A stretch of 64,000 nucleotides of DNA from Alteromonadaceae bacterium (GCA_013373625.1 JABXHM010000009.1:40033-104032); one strand, 5' to 3'; shown: positions 38,235 through 48,077, numbered from the stretch's first letter. Notes: generated by a model from the sequence alone, not told the origin. A program made the numbers and translations.

Positions 38235-39803
38235 CTAAGAGGCCTTAATGTGCTGAGATTTAAAATGTCGGAGACGAATTCCCATGGCAAGCATACTGAC
38301 CCCGAACACCGCCAACGCAATAACAATAGTCTGCGTTAATAACGCCAGTTGCGCATCGAATGGCAGTGCGGTAAATACCACTCCCTGCTGATACCAAACG
38401 ATGACTGCAACCATAGCGCACGTCGACAGTAGCACTCGCACAATAAAGCCAAGGGTCAATCCGCTCACCGTATAGACACGCTGGCGCGTCAAACCGGCAT
38501 AAAGCAGCACTGCATTGAGTGTCGCTGACATGCTGGTGGCAATTGCCAACCCCACATAACCGTATGGTATGGCAAAAATTAAATTAAACAGCATATTAGC
38601 AGCCATACAACCAACGCCAATTTTTACCGGCGTTTTGGTATCCTGGCGCGAGTAATAGCCCGGAGCCAACACTTTAACCAGCATAAAGCTTACCAGTCCC
38701 ACTGCGTAGGCCATCAAACTGTACGAAGCCATCCGCGCAGTCTCTGCGGTAAATGCCCCCCGTTGAAATATCACCGAGAGTATAGGTTCGGCTAATACGC
38801 CTAAACCAGCAGCGGCAGGAATGCCCAATAAGCACACCATGCGAACCGCCCAGTCCATGTTAGCGGCAAAGCCGAGGGAATCCTTACCCACATGGTTACG
38901 CGATAAAGTGGGCAAAATAACGGTGGCAATGGCAATGCCAAATAGCCCTAAGGGAAACTCTAACAAACGGTCAGAGTAATACAGCCAGCTAATCGACCCG
39001 GTGACCAGGAAACTGGCGATAAAGGTATCCAGCAACAAGTTTATTTGCCCCACTGATACACCAAATAACGCCGGTATCATGAGCGTTCTGACCTTGACAA
39101 CGCCTGGCTCACGCCATCCCCATTTCGGTTTCACTAATAACCCTGCCCGATATAAAAACGGTAACTGAAAGCCAAGTTGCACGATACCGCCAATAAATAC
39201 CCCCCAGGCCAATGCAAAGGCGGGTTGGTCGATTATTGGGGTCAGCAGGTAGGCACAGCTGATAATACAAATATTGAGTAATACCGGCGTAAATGAAGCC
39301 ACAGCAAACTTGTTAAGCGTATTGAGAATTGCCCCGGATAAGCCGGTCAGTGAAATAAACGCTATATAGGGAAAGGTAATTCTGAGCATGGCGCTAGCCA
39401 ACTCGAACTTTTCGCCATCGGGTTGATCGTTAAGGTAGTCAAGAAACCAGCCAGCGCCAAACAGTGCGGTAATGACCGGCGACACGATCACGCCAAGCAG
39501 TGCAGTCACAAACACGATAGCACCAAGGGTGCCGGAAACATGAGCCACAAAGAGGCGCAATTTGCGTTCATCATGTTCGGCATGGACTTCTGTCAGTACC
39601 GGAATAAAGGCTTGCGCAAAAGCCCCTTCAGCAAACAAGCGGCGCAGGAAATTAGGAATTTTATTGGCAAAGAAGAAAACATCTGCCGCGGCGCCATCGC
39701 CCATAAAGCGGGCAATGACCACATCCCTGACCAGACCCAATACCCGTGACAGTAACGTCATGGTGCTGACAATCAGGCCTGATTTTATTAATTTCCTCGA
39801 CAC
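38235..39803 (-). CDS. murJ: Lipid II flippase MurJ
   Basis: MurJ moves lipid II across the inner membrane for peptidoglycan synthesis. The 522-residue protein is almost entirely hydrophobic, with about 14 predicted membrane helices. It has the MVN signature RVLGLVRDVVIARFMGDGAAADVFFFANKIPNFLRRLFAEGAF near the N-terminus, which contains the key Arg residues. It starts with GTG at 39803 (AGGA lies just inside). It heads the leftward murJ-ribF-ileS-lspA-fkpB-ispH run and is divergent from rpsT. Confidence 0.97.
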   Translation of the reverse strand: MSRKLIKSGLIVSTMTLLSRVLGLVRDVVIARFMGDGAAADVFFFANKIPNFLRRLFAEGAFAQAFIPVLTEVHAEHDERKLRLFVAHVSGTLGAIVFVTALLGVIVSPVITALFGAGWFLDYLNDQPDGEKFELASAMLRITFPYIAFISLTGLSGAILNTLNKFAVASFTPVLLNICIISCAYLLTPIIDQPAFALAWGVFIGGIVQLGFQLPFLYRAGLLVKPKWGWREPGVVKVRTLMIPALFGVSVGQINLLLDTFIASFLVTGSISWLYYSDRLLEFPLGLFGIAIATVILPTLSRNHVGKDSLGFAANMDWAVRMVCLLGIPAAAGLGVLAEPILSVIFQRGAFTAETARMASYSLMAYAVGLVSFMLVKVLAPGYYSRQDTKTPVKIGVGCMAANMLFNLIFAIPYGYVGLAIATSMSATLNAVLLYAGLTRQRVYTVSGLTLGFIVRVLLSTCAMVAVIVWYQQGVVFTALPFDAQLALLTQTIVIALAVFGVSMLAMGIRLRHFKSQHIKAS

Positions 39804-40208
39804 AACAATCCTTAAGGGAGCCCCGCTTACTATGGGGTAATTAACAATGATGACTTTTGTGCGCTATTCTAGCGTAAAGCAGCGAAAGGGAACCAACTAA
39901 ATTGTGATTTTAATCACCATTTTTTCGGCTGCAACGATTGATGGCCTGCCCCTACAGTTTGAGGTGATAATGCGCCAGGCTACTCATGTATGTGATGGCC
40001 CATTACCGCCAGAGTCATTGCCTTTGCTCAGCGTTCATTGTAATGTGCGCAGGTTGAAATTTGTATTGCAGGCCATCGCAAAATACGCCGATAACCGCCA
40101 TAGCAAATAAAAATACAGATAAAGACGATAAATTGTTTGACAAATAGGCTGTGTCTAGGCACAATCCGCACCCTCGTTTTTGACATGAATTTTTTTGGGA
40201 GTTACACC
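39804..40208. other. Intergenic region between murJ and rpsT
   Basis: About 405 bases between divergent genes. It holds the rpsT promoter at 40137-40165 and presumably the murJ promoter. A short rightward open frame at 39904-40110 has no ribosome site and no recognisable protein character, and I do not call it. Confidence 0.5.
40137..40165 (+). promoter_or_regulatory. Sigma-70 promoter of rpsT
   Basis: TTGACA (40137-40142), 17 bases, then CACAAT (40160-40165). The -35 is consensus and the -10 matches four of six positions. It lies about 44 bases before the rpsT start codon and is the only good promoter in this gap. Confidence 0.65.
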
Positions 40209-40472
40209 TTGGCTAACATCAAGTCTGCTAAGAAACGTGCAATTCAAGCCGAAAAGCGTCGCCAGCATAATGCCAGCCGTCGCTCCATGACTCGTACAAG
40301 TATTAAAAAAGTAGTAGCGGCTATCGCCTCTGGTGATAAAGAAGGTGCTCAGGCTGCACTGACTGCTGCCACTCCAATTCTTGACAGAATGGCTACAAAA
40401 GGTTTGATTCACAAGAACAAAGCTGCTCGTCATAAGAGCCGTCTGGCTGCGCAAATTAAAGCGCTGGGTTAA
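40209..40472 (+). CDS. rpsT: 30S ribosomal protein S20
   Basis: S20 is a primary 16S rRNA-binding protein. The 87-residue protein reads [19 protein letters not shown] and is helical and very basic, ending [13 protein letters not shown]. The start is TTG at 40209, with GGGAG seven bases upstream. E. coli rpsT also uses UUG and is controlled by its own product through that weak start, so the choice is likely functional. A longer frame with an upstream ATG would add unrelated residues and is rejected. A strong terminator follows. Confidence 0.97.
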   Translation: MANIKSAKKRAIQAEKRRQHNASRRSMTRTSIKKVVAAIASGDKEGAQAALTAATPILDRMATKGLIHKNKAARHKSRLAAQIKALG

Positions 40473-40492
40473 TCCCCACTGACGATTAGTTT

Positions 40493-40517
40493 AAAAAAGC
40501 GCTTCGGCGCTTTTTTT
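40493..40517 (+). terminator. Terminator of rpsT
   Basis: AAAAAAGCGC, a TTCG tetraloop, then GCGCTTTTTTT: a stable intrinsic terminator 20 bases after the rpsT stop. Confidence 0.9.
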
Positions 40518-40636
40518 ATGCCTGTCATTTAATCTTCAAATACACGTCACTAAACCTTCAAGTCGGCGTCACCTAACTGTCAATAGTAACCGCTACTGTA
40601 CCGCACAGTAATGCCAGCGACTGAATAGGTAAGGTT

Positions 40637-41437
40637 ATGCCCACACTCCATTACAATGCCGTATGGTTATCTGATATCCATCTCGGAAACAAAGACTGTA
40701 AAGCGGAATTCCTGCTCGAATTTTTACATAACATCCATGTTGATACACTGTACCTGGTAGGTGATATTGTTGATATGTGGCAAATGGAAAAGCAGTTTCG
40801 CTGGCCAGACACCCATAACCAGGTCATGCACAAACTGATGGCAATGAGTCATCGTGGCACGCGGGTTATTTATTTGCCGGGTAATCACGACGCGCCAATT
40901 CAAAAGTATGCCGGGATGTCATTTGGCGATATACAGATAGAGCGTGAGTTAGTGCACACTACTGCCAAAGGCAAAAAATATATTGTACTACATGGCGATC
41001 AGTTTGATGCTGATGTCGCACTAGGTAAATTTCACGCGTGGATAGGTGACAAAGGCTACGACTTATTGTTATTCCTGAATCGTTGGTACAACCATTTCAG
41101 AGCCTGGCGGAATAACCAATACTGGTCACTGGCCGGCTATATCAAAAAGCACATAAAAGGCGCCAATAAGGCCATTGAGCGCTATCGTGAGGCTGGCTGT
41201 AACTATGCCGCTGAGCGCGGGCTCGATGGTATTATTTGTGGCCACATTCATCACCCCGAAAGCAAAGTTATTAATGGGGTACATTATATCAATGATGGCG
41301 ACTGGATAGAGAACTGCTCAGCCCTGGTAGAAGATCGTCGCGGCGAATTATCATTAGTACATTTTCACGACTACCTCAATCAGCACGCTAACGTGACAAA
41401 GCTGGCTGATGCAATAGGCACAAACCGGGCTGCCTGA
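40637..41437 (+). CDS. LpxH-family UDP-2,3-diacylglucosamine diphosphatase-like phosphoesterase
   Basis: A 266-residue calcineurin-like metallophosphoesterase. The metal motifs are in order: SDIHLG, GDIVDMW, GNHDAPI, HGDQFD and GHIHHPE. This order and length fit the LpxH-like family that cleaves UDP-diacylglucosamine in lipid A synthesis. Members with the IYLPGNHDAP pattern are often paralogues distinct from E. coli LpxH, so the true substrate is uncertain. The next gene, 212 bases on, encodes an acyltransferase for membrane lipids, which suggests a lipid role for both. Confidence 0.82.
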   Translation: MPTLHYNAVWLSDIHLGNKDCKAEFLLEFLHNIHVDTLYLVGDIVDMWQMEKQFRWPDTHNQVMHKLMAMSHRGTRVIYLPGNHDAPIQKYAGMSFGDIQIERELVHTTAKGKKYIVLHGDQFDADVALGKFHAWIGDKGYDLLLFLNRWYNHFRAWRNNQYWSLAGYIKKHIKGANKAIERYREAGCNYAAERGLDGIICGHIHHPESKVINGVHYINDGDWIENCSALVEDRRGELSLVHFHDYLNQHANVTKLADAIGTNRAA

Positions 41438-41649
41438 ATCGCAGCGCTGTTATTCCTGCATGTCTGATTCGACCAGAATTCACCGGTGATTAAATAACCA
41501 AGGAGAATGCCTTTAGCGCACGCCAGTTGATAGCCACCTTGCTGCCATTGCCACGCCGTATTACTTGTCAAATAACTGCAACAGTATTGTGCGCATTTCG
41601 TCATAAATCGCTGCTAGTGTGTGGCCAAATGACTTCAAGTGTAGCCGCT

Positions 41650-43368
41650 ATGTTTACAGTAGATGAATTACTCAATGAGTACTATCCGCATGTTGCCAAA
41701 CACAGTTTACTGAACAAGCCACTGCGTTTTGTGTTGCGACATTTGTTGCACGAACGGGAGATAGCTGACTTCGGACAAGCTTACCCGCACTATCACGACA
41801 TCGATTTCGTTGAGCAAGTACTTGAGTATTTTAATGTCAGCACCTCGGTGCGGGATACCGAACGTGAACGCATTCCCGATTCGGGGCGTGTTGTAATTAT
41901 TGCCAATCATCCTATTGGTTCCATTGACGGATTGGCGTTAATAAAGCTGATTTCTGAAATTCGTCATGATTTAAAAGTAGTGGCGAACCAAATGTTGATG
42001 GCTATCGAGCCATTACGCGACATGCTACTGCCGGTAAACAATATGCAGGGTGGTACGCCTAAACAGCATTTATCAGCAATTCATGACCACCTGGCCGCAG
42101 ACGGTGCAGTGTTAATTTTCCCTGCAGGTGAAGTATCTCGCCTGCGTCCCCAGGGCGTGCGTGATACGCAGTGGCATAGTGGTTTTTTACGCATCGCCCG
42201 GCACACAAAATCGCCCGTTTTACCCATCTTCATTGATGCCAAAAATTCACCTTTATTCTACAGCGTGTCGATGGTGTATAAACCATTAGCTACTGCCCTG
42301 CTGGTCACAGAAATGTTTAAACAGCGGCGCAAATCATTGCCGATGCGGATTGGCGAGTTAATTCCTTTTAGTAGCTTTCAGTCGTTGTCAATGTCACTAC
42401 CTGAGCAGGTAAAGCTATTTAAACGCCATTTATATCGCGTTGGAACCAATCGTAAGGGCATTTTTACCACTCAGGCAGCCATTGCCATGCCTGAAGACCG
42501 AAAAGAACTATCAAGGGCGATGCGCAACTGCGAACATTTAGGCGAAACCGCCGACGGCAAACATATTTACCTGTATCTGCATCAGGGCAGTTCAGTGATC
42601 ATGCGTGAAATTGGTCGCTTACGGGAAATTGCATTTCGGGCGGTAGGCGAAGGCACCTTGCAACGGCGCGACATCGACAAGTATGACAGTCATTATTATC
42701 ACCTGATTCTATGGGATGCCACGGATCTAGAAATAGTGGGGGCCTATCGATTTGGTGATGCGCGTCTGTTGAGCAAACCCGATCACCCCACTGGTCTTTA
42801 TTCGGCCACGTTATTTGATTACGCAGACCATAACCCCGCGCTGTTTGAAAAAGGCCTGGAACTGGGTCGCAGTTTCGTGCAACCGCGGTACTGGGGTAAA
42901 CGCAGTCTTGATTACCTGTGGATTGGTATCGGTGCGTTTTTAAACCGTTATCCTGACTACCAGTATTTGTTTGGTCCGGTAAGCTTAAGTAACAGCTACC
43001 CACAACCAGCTAAACAGTTGATTGTGCAGTTTTACGCTACTTATTTTCCGGCACGATTTGGTCAGGCATCTGCCAGGGTCCCTTTCCACGTAACTGCGGA
43101 CAACCTGACAACTTTTAGTGGTGATGACTACAAAAAGGAATTCACCCGGCTGAAACACTTACTGGCTAATATGGGCGTAAATGTCCCCACTCTCTACAAA
43201 CAGTACAGCGAAGTATGCGAACCTGACGGAGTAGCTTTCCTTGATTTTAATATTGACCCTGACTTTTGTGACTGTGTTGACGGCCTGGTGGTAGTGGATT
43301 CAGCTAAACTGCTACCTAAAAAACGTAAGCGTTATATCCTCTCTCACCAGATAGCAAAAATAGCGTAA
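41650..43368 (+). CDS. OlsF-like bifunctional acyltransferase (ornithine lipid synthesis)
   Basis: A roughly 572-residue fusion of two acyltransferases. The N-terminal half is PlsC-like, with NHPIGSIDGLALI (the HxxxxD catalytic motif) near residue 90 and FPAGEVSRLRPQG. The C-terminal half is a hemolysin/OlsB-type acyltransferase of the GNAT superfamily (MREIGRLREIAFRAVGEG, YHLILWDATDLEIVGAYRFGD). This order is that of OlsF, which makes ornithine lipids by N-acylating ornithine with the GNAT part and O-acylating with the PlsC part. I choose ATG 41650 (MFTVDELLNEYYPHV). ATGs at 41629 and 41527 are alternatives, but the added residues look non-coding. No strong ribosome site decides. Substrate is inferred from domain order only. 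Confidence 0.72.
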   Translation: MFTVDELLNEYYPHVAKHSLLNKPLRFVLRHLLHEREIADFGQAYPHYHDIDFVEQVLEYFNVSTSVRDTERERIPDSGRVVIIANHPIGSIDGLALIKLISEIRHDLKVVANQMLMAIEPLRDMLLPVNNMQGGTPKQHLSAIHDHLAADGAVLIFPAGEVSRLRPQGVRDTQWHSGFLRIARHTKSPVLPIFIDAKNSPLFYSVSMVYKPLATALLVTEMFKQRRKSLPMRIGELIPFSSFQSLSMSLPEQVKLFKRHLYRVGTNRKGIFTTQAAIAMPEDRKELSRAMRNCEHLGETADGKHIYLYLHQGSSVIMREIGRLREIAFRAVGEGTLQRRDIDKYDSHYYHLILWDATDLEIVGAYRFGDARLLSKPDHPTGLYSATLFDYADHNPALFEKGLELGRSFVQPRYWGKRSLDYLWIGIGAFLNRYPDYQYLFGPVSLSNSYPQPAKQLIVQFYATYFPARFGQASARVPFHVTADNLTTFSGDDYKKEFTRLKHLLANMGVNVPTLYKQYSEVCEPDGVAFLDFNIDPDFCDCVDGLVVVDSAKLLPKKRKRYILSHQIAKIA

Positions 43369-43455
43369 ATAAGACGATAGCACTAACATATCAAGCCTTC
43401 TAAAATTGAAGCGCCATATAAAAGTGAGTGCTTACTTTTCGGCGACATTGCGATG

Positions 43456-45129
43456 TTAGTACTCAGGCGCTTCGACGCGATTTCGCCCGTTTTGCTTTGC
43501 CCGGTATAAGTATTGATCGGCTTGATTTATTAACTGTTCCAACGACTCTGTGTCCTCATTACTTGCTACACCAAAACTCGCCGTAATAAGAATTTTCTCT
43601 GAGTCCTTGTAAAAAGGCGTTGCCTCAAGTGATGCCCGTAACCGTTCGGCAAAACGAATAGACTTTGCGGTTGTGGTTTCTGGCAGCATAAGTACCAGCT
43701 CCTCGCCGCCCCAGCGAGCAAGGAGATCTTTTTCTCTGACACTTTCTTTTAATACTACCGAAATATGCGATAAAACATCATCGCCTGTTTGATGACCATA
43801 AGTATCGTTAACCGCTTTGAAGTGGTCGATATCGATAACCACCAAACTCAAGGGTAATTGTTTCTGTTTGGCCACGTTTAAAAGTTGATTCCCCTTGAGT
43901 AAAAATGAGCGGCGGTTATACAAATTGGTAAGGGGATCGTAAGCAGAAAGGTAAGTAGCGCTGATACGCTGTTTCTCTTTCATCTTCATTTTCTTGGCTA
44001 ATATACTGGCCAACAGCAACGCTTCACACAACACGCCTATTTCAGCAGCGTGGTAGCCCGCCTGAGTAAACGGAATAACGCCCCAAACAGATAGCGCTGT
44101 AATGAGCACTCCGAGCATACTCGCGCCAACAGCAATTAAATATAAACGGGTATTATTCACTCTCTTAATACTGATTAAACCGACAATGAGCATTAAAACT
44201 GTTGTGGTCGACAGATAAATAAAGGCAAATGCAGCGGCAAAAAACTGAAGCTGCAACACGACCACGCTAGCAATAATTGCCGCACCGAATCCGGCGTAAC
44301 CCACCACAAAACGATATAGCGTTGGCATACTTTGCTTTAACGACAGGAAAGCCATCGCGAAAAAAAGCCCACTTACGCCATGCACCACCATAAAGAGTAA
44401 GGTGGCATAATTTTGTAATATGGGGAAACCGGGGTACCACCAGGCAAATCCAAAGCCACTATAGCCAACATTGAGTACAATAAAGCAACCAATATAAAGA
44501 CAATAAGTCAGCGCAATCGGGGATTTAAACGTGAAGTAAAATATTAAATTATACGCGATAAGTGCTAACAAAATGCCATAGAGAAGCCCATAGAATACGT
44601 GCGTAAGAGTATCATGCTGTCGCGCTTCACTTATCGATAGCAACTGCAATGGCAGAGTAAGTGGGTCCTCGGTTGCTGCCCTGATATAGACCTCACTTTT
44701 GCCATAAGGTAAATCCAAATCATAAACTAAGCCAATACCGGGATGAAAATGGTCATTGGGCGATTGAGCATCCCCCGACAACCAATGTCCGAGTGGTTGC
44801 TGATGCTGCACCAGATATACGTCCAGTTTTTCTATCCAGGTTACACCTGCTGTGAGACGCCGTTCAATAACCTGCTCACTGGGATTATACAAAGACAGAC
44901 GGATCCATACGGGCGCGCTGCCAATTCCAAAGGTAAGAAATTGCGCGCTTTCTGCCTTACCCTGCCCGCGGCTAAAACGCACTTGCGCTTGTTCAAGTGA
45001 TAAAGTCTTGCCTGGTTCGTAAAGCGATTCTATGTGGGTAATTACCACTGTCGCTCCTGATACAGGTGTTGCTAAGACAGACACGCCAAGGATCAATAAT
45101 ACGACGAAAAAATATCGAGAATATGCCAT
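43456..45129 (-). CDS. 7TM-sensor diguanylate cyclase (7TMR-DISM, GGDEF)
   Basis: A 557-residue membrane signalling protein. A signal peptide or first helix (residues 5-25) is followed by an extracytoplasmic DISMED2-like sensor domain up to about residue 175. Seven membrane helices run to about residue 375. A short coiled linker follows, then the GGDEF domain with DPLTNLYNRRSF and the active-site variant GGEEL at about residue 488, together with FKAVNDTYGH. GGEEL keeps the two acidic residues needed for metal, so c-di-GMP synthesis is expected. No upstream I-site RxxD is obvious. The PilZ protein at 596-3145 could be a reader of its product. Confidence 0.92.
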   Translation of the reverse strand: MAYSRYFFVVLLILGVSVLATPVSGATVVITHIESLYEPGKTLSLEQAQVRFSRGQGKAESAQFLTFGIGSAPVWIRLSLYNPSEQVIERRLTAGVTWIEKLDVYLVQHQQPLGHWLSGDAQSPNDHFHPGIGLVYDLDLPYGKSEVYIRAATEDPLTLPLQLLSISEARQHDTLTHVFYGLLYGILLALIAYNLIFYFTFKSPIALTYCLYIGCFIVLNVGYSGFGFAWWYPGFPILQNYATLLFMVVHGVSGLFFAMAFLSLKQSMPTLYRFVVGYAGFGAAIIASVVVLQLQFFAAAFAFIYLSTTTVLMLIVGLISIKRVNNTRLYLIAVGASMLGVLITALSVWGVIPFTQAGYHAAEIGVLCEALLLASILAKKMKMKEKQRISATYLSAYDPLTNLYNRRSFLLKGNQLLNVAKQKQLPLSLVVIDIDHFKAVNDTYGHQTGDDVLSHISVVLKESVREKDLLARWGGEELVLMLPETTTAKSIRFAERLRASLEATPFYKDSEKILITASFGVASNEDTESLEQLINQADQYLYRAKQNGRNRVEAPEY

Positions 45130-45464
45130 TAAAAATATCGTAAACCAGTGTGCTCACATAACAACGTTCAGATAATCCGGCGTTAATATGTCAATTAAAT
45201 TAAAAACGTTGGTCAATTATAGACCTGATAAACACATCATTCTGATGAAATGAAATCAACAGCGATTTTTACTCCGCTAATTTAACCATCTTTACTCAGA
45301 TCTGACACTCCCTAAACGTTGAAACAGGACTATGCCGGCATCAGTTACAACGGAGACCGCAATTTACTTCAGTGCTGAACAATTAACCCTTGATCTTATT
45401 GTCCCTAAAGGAAACACTTAACGTACCGGATTAAGCAACCTTATTTATGAATGGTCGTGTGCAG
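45130..45464. other. Intergenic region between GGDEF gene and small membrane protein
   Basis: These 335 bases separate two divergent genes and are A/T-rich. A 29-codon open frame at 45332-45421 starts with ATG and translates to a plausible-looking peptide, but its ribosome site is poorly spaced and there is no other support. I see no regulator site I can name. Confidence 0.4.
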
Positions 45465-45635
45465 ATGTTAAAAATAATTGTCCTCATCCCTTTAATACTC
45501 AGCCTCATATGGTTTGGCTATCTCACCATCAACAACTATAGTGTGGCGGACGGTAAACAGGGCTTTAAATACATATTGTACTTTTCGTTAGTCATCGCGG
45601 CATTTTTTACCCTGATGTACTGGCTGACTCATTAA
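45465..45635 (+). CDS. Small conserved-type membrane protein, 56 residues
   Basis: A very small protein that is almost all membrane: MLKIIVLIPLILSLIWFGYL, a short polar loop with KQGFKYI, then a second helix, ending in LMYWLTH. The pattern (two helices around GKQGF) is coherent, and it is followed within 26 bases by a strong terminator, which supports a real gene. No function is known to me. An ATG at 45447 would add six residues, and neither start has a good ribosome site. It is convergent with ppiD. Confidence 0.6.
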   Translation: MLKIIVLIPLILSLIWFGYLTINNYSVADGKQGFKYILYFSLVIAAFFTLMYWLTH

Positions 45636-45660
45636 CTCATCGCCGTAAACAACAGGCATA

Positions 45661-45688
45661 AAAAAACAGGTCATAAGACCTGTTTTTT
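45661..45688. terminator. Bidirectional terminator between small membrane gene and ppiD
   Basis: AAAAAACAGGTC, loop ATAA, GACCTGTTTTTT. A perfect 12-base stem between two convergent genes, with A and T tracts on both arms. Confidence 0.9.
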
Positions 45689-45721
45689 AGTATTGATGAA
45701 CGAGCAGTATCACCTACTCCG

Positions 45722-47608
45722 TTAGAGGTTGATCGTTACGTCCGCAGCGGCTCGTAAAGAATCAATAAAGCTTTGATAATTGGCCTGGCTTTTCGACGCC
45801 GTCAGCTGCTGCTTAAAGTTAGCCAGTTGCTCTTCAGGGAGTGCTTCCGGCTGATTAACGGCTGTCAATCTCACCACGCCTACATCACCAGAGCTGAGGT
45901 TACTGATGTCGATATTATTCGGCGCATTGGTGCCCAGTGTAAATGCAGTCGATACTAAATTGCGCGGCAACTCACTGCTATTGCGGGTAATACCATCTTT
46001 ATGTTGCCACTCAATGGTCATATCATTGACTGTCAGCTCTGGAGTCTCACCAGCTTTAATCTGTTCAACAATACCGCGCGCCCAATCAGCAGCCGCTTCT
46101 TGCGCTTTCTGCGCCCGTAATTGCGCCAGTATAGTGGTGCGAACTTCGTCGAGAGATTGAGTCCGTTGAGGCTCATGACCAATAACACGCACTACCGCAA
46201 CCTGGTTGTCGCTAATTTCAATGATATCGCTGTTAAGCCCCTCTGCTATGAACGCCGGGTCAAACATCTTACTGGTGACTGCCGGTACATTCAGAGGCGC
46301 TTTTACCTGCCCTTGTGTTACCAGGCCGGTTTCCTGTATGGGTCTGTTAACTGCGCCGGCAACATCTTCCAATGTATCAGGGACCTCAAACGCTAGGTTG
46401 GCCATTTCCGATTGCAACGCATAAAACTTATCAGTGGCTTTATCGGTTTCAAGGTCTGCACGGATCTCGTCACTGACTTCGTTTAAGGGGGTCACCGCAA
46501 CTGGTTTAATATCGGTCAACTTAATAATGTGATAACCAAAATCTGTTTCCACCAGATCAGAGGTTTCACCCACATTAGCGATAGCAAACGCAGCTTCATC
46601 AAATGCCGGCTCCATCATGCCTTGCGTAATAAAATCTAAATCACCGCCGTTCTCAGCTGAGAACGTATCGTCTGAGTTCGCCTCGGCCAATTCAGCAAAA
46701 TCGGCCCCTTGTTGGGATTGTGACAATAATGCGGCTGCTTTTTCTTTAGCTGCGTCTTTATCATCACCAAACTCAATAAGAATATGCGACACGCGACGTT
46801 CTTCAGCGGTTTTATATTGCGCGATGTTATCCTGATACGCTTGCTCGACTTCTTCGTCACTTACCTCTACACCATCAGTGAGTTGATCTACCGATAGTAA
46901 AACGTAAGCAAGGTTTACCTTTTCCTGGGTATCAAAGCGAGCGAGATTACTTTGATAAAACTCTTGTACTTCTTCGTCGCTTAACTCGATGTTAGCGGCA
47001 AATGGTGCTGAGTCGACAATCAAATAGTCGGCGTCACGGGTTTGCCCCTGTAAACGATGGGCCAGTGTAATTTCCTGAGGCAGACTAAAATCGCTGGCTG
47101 ACACGGCGCGGGCAAGCTGTTCACGGGTCATTTCCTGACGCATATAATCGCGGAAATCACTCGGCTGAAATCCATTTTGACGCAGTAGCATTAAGTAGCG
47201 TTCATTATCGAAACTGCCGGCTGACTGAAACGCTGGCATTTCAACAATGGCCTGGCGAATTTGCTGATCGGACACACGCAAACCGAGTTCTTCGGCTTTT
47301 TGCTCTACCAGCATATCTGCAATTAAGCGATCCAGTACGTTCATACGGAATTCACGTAAATAATTTTCATCGCTGAATAATGCGCTAACCCCTTCACCAA
47401 ATTGTGACTCCAAACGTGCGCGTTGTGACTGATAGGCGCGCTCTACGTCTTGCTGACTAATGGCTTCACCGTTCACTTCAGCCGCTGCGGTAGTGCCACT
47501 CGACCCGACATAGCTGCTCACGCCGGCAAACACAAAACTTAATACGATCAGGGCAATAACCGCCATCGCCCATGGGCCCTGAGACCCTTCTCTGATCCGT
47601 TCTAGCAT
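45722..47608 (-). CDS. ppiD: Periplasmic folding chaperone PpiD
   Basis: PpiD is an inner-membrane-anchored parvulin-type chaperone that works near the Sec translocon. The 628-residue protein has a short cytoplasmic start, one membrane helix (about residues 16-35) and a SurA-like N-terminal chaperone region. The parvulin domain covers about residues 265-365 (ERRVSHILIEFGDDKDAA, ENGGDLDFITQGMM, FGYHIIKLTD), and a long C-terminal helical part follows. Length is like E. coli PpiD (623). It follows hupB as in E. coli, with its own terminator ahead. Confidence 0.95.
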   Translation of the reverse strand: MLERIREGSQGPWAMAVIALIVLSFVFAGVSSYVGSSGTTAAAEVNGEAISQQDVERAYQSQRARLESQFGEGVSALFSDENYLREFRMNVLDRLIADMLVEQKAEELGLRVSDQQIRQAIVEMPAFQSAGSFDNERYLMLLRQNGFQPSDFRDYMRQEMTREQLARAVSASDFSLPQEITLAHRLQGQTRDADYLIVDSAPFAANIELSDEEVQEFYQSNLARFDTQEKVNLAYVLLSVDQLTDGVEVSDEEVEQAYQDNIAQYKTAEERRVSHILIEFGDDKDAAKEKAAALLSQSQQGADFAELAEANSDDTFSAENGGDLDFITQGMMEPAFDEAAFAIANVGETSDLVETDFGYHIIKLTDIKPVAVTPLNEVSDEIRADLETDKATDKFYALQSEMANLAFEVPDTLEDVAGAVNRPIQETGLVTQGQVKAPLNVPAVTSKMFDPAFIAEGLNSDIIEISDNQVAVVRVIGHEPQRTQSLDEVRTTILAQLRAQKAQEAAADWARGIVEQIKAGETPELTVNDMTIEWQHKDGITRNSSELPRNLVSTAFTLGTNAPNNIDISNLSSGDVGVVRLTAVNQPEALPEEQLANFKQQLTASKSQANYQSFIDSLRAAADVTINL

Positions 47609-47754
47609 GACTCGATTTTAACTCCGTTGCATACAACTCTTACAACCACAAAAATACGCGCTCGCATATCTGTCGCTGTACAAATAAGGGGGGATTATAG
47701 CTTAACATTCACCCGGATAGAATGCCGTATTACCATTCCTTTGATTACGGCAAT

Positions 47755-47786
47755 AAAAAAGGCGATGGTATATCCCATCGCCTTTT
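47755..47786 (-). terminator. Terminator of hupB
   Basis: AAAAAAGGCGATGG, a short loop, then CCATCGCCTTTTC. It lies 19 bases after the hupB stop and before ppiD, so hupB ends its own message. Confidence 0.85.
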
Positions 47787-47804
47787 CAAAACATAAATCT
47801 GTGC

Positions 47805-48077
47805 TTAGTTACAAGCGTCTTTCAGCGCTTTACCTGCTTTGAAAGAAGGTACTTTCGCTGCAGCAATTTCGATAGTCTCACCTGTTTGAGGATTACGACC
47901 ACTACGAGCAGAGCGTTCTCTTACAGAGAATGTACCAAAACCAACCAGAGCAACTTGATCGCCTTCTTTCAGCGCATCTGTTACAGAGTCAGTGAAAGCG
48001 TCAAGTGCACGACCAGCAGCAGCTTTGGAAATATCTGCACCAGCGGCAATTTTATCGATAAGTTGAGACTTGTTCAC
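47805..48077 (-). CDS. hupB: DNA-binding protein HU-beta
   Basis: A 90-residue nucleoid protein of the HU family. [28 protein letters not shown] is the dimerisation helix region, and [24 protein letters not shown] is the beta-ribbon arm that binds the minor groove. The start codon is GTG at 48077, with AAGGGGAT about six bases ahead. It lies downstream of lon, as in E. coli, and has its own promoter at 48145-48173. Confidence 0.97.
   Translation of the reverse strand: MNKSQLIDKIAAGADISKAAAGRALDAFTDSVTDALKEGDQVALVGFGTFSVRERSARSGRNPQTGETIEIAAAKVPSFKAGKALKDACN

Noticed and set aside
39904..40110. A 68-codon frame between murJ and rpsT
   Set aside because: No ribosome site, no family resemblance, and it sits in the promoter region.
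45332..45421. A 29-codon frame with a plausible peptide between the GGDEF gene and the small membrane gene
   Set aside because: The ribosome-site spacing is poor and there is no independent support; noted in the intergenic entry only.
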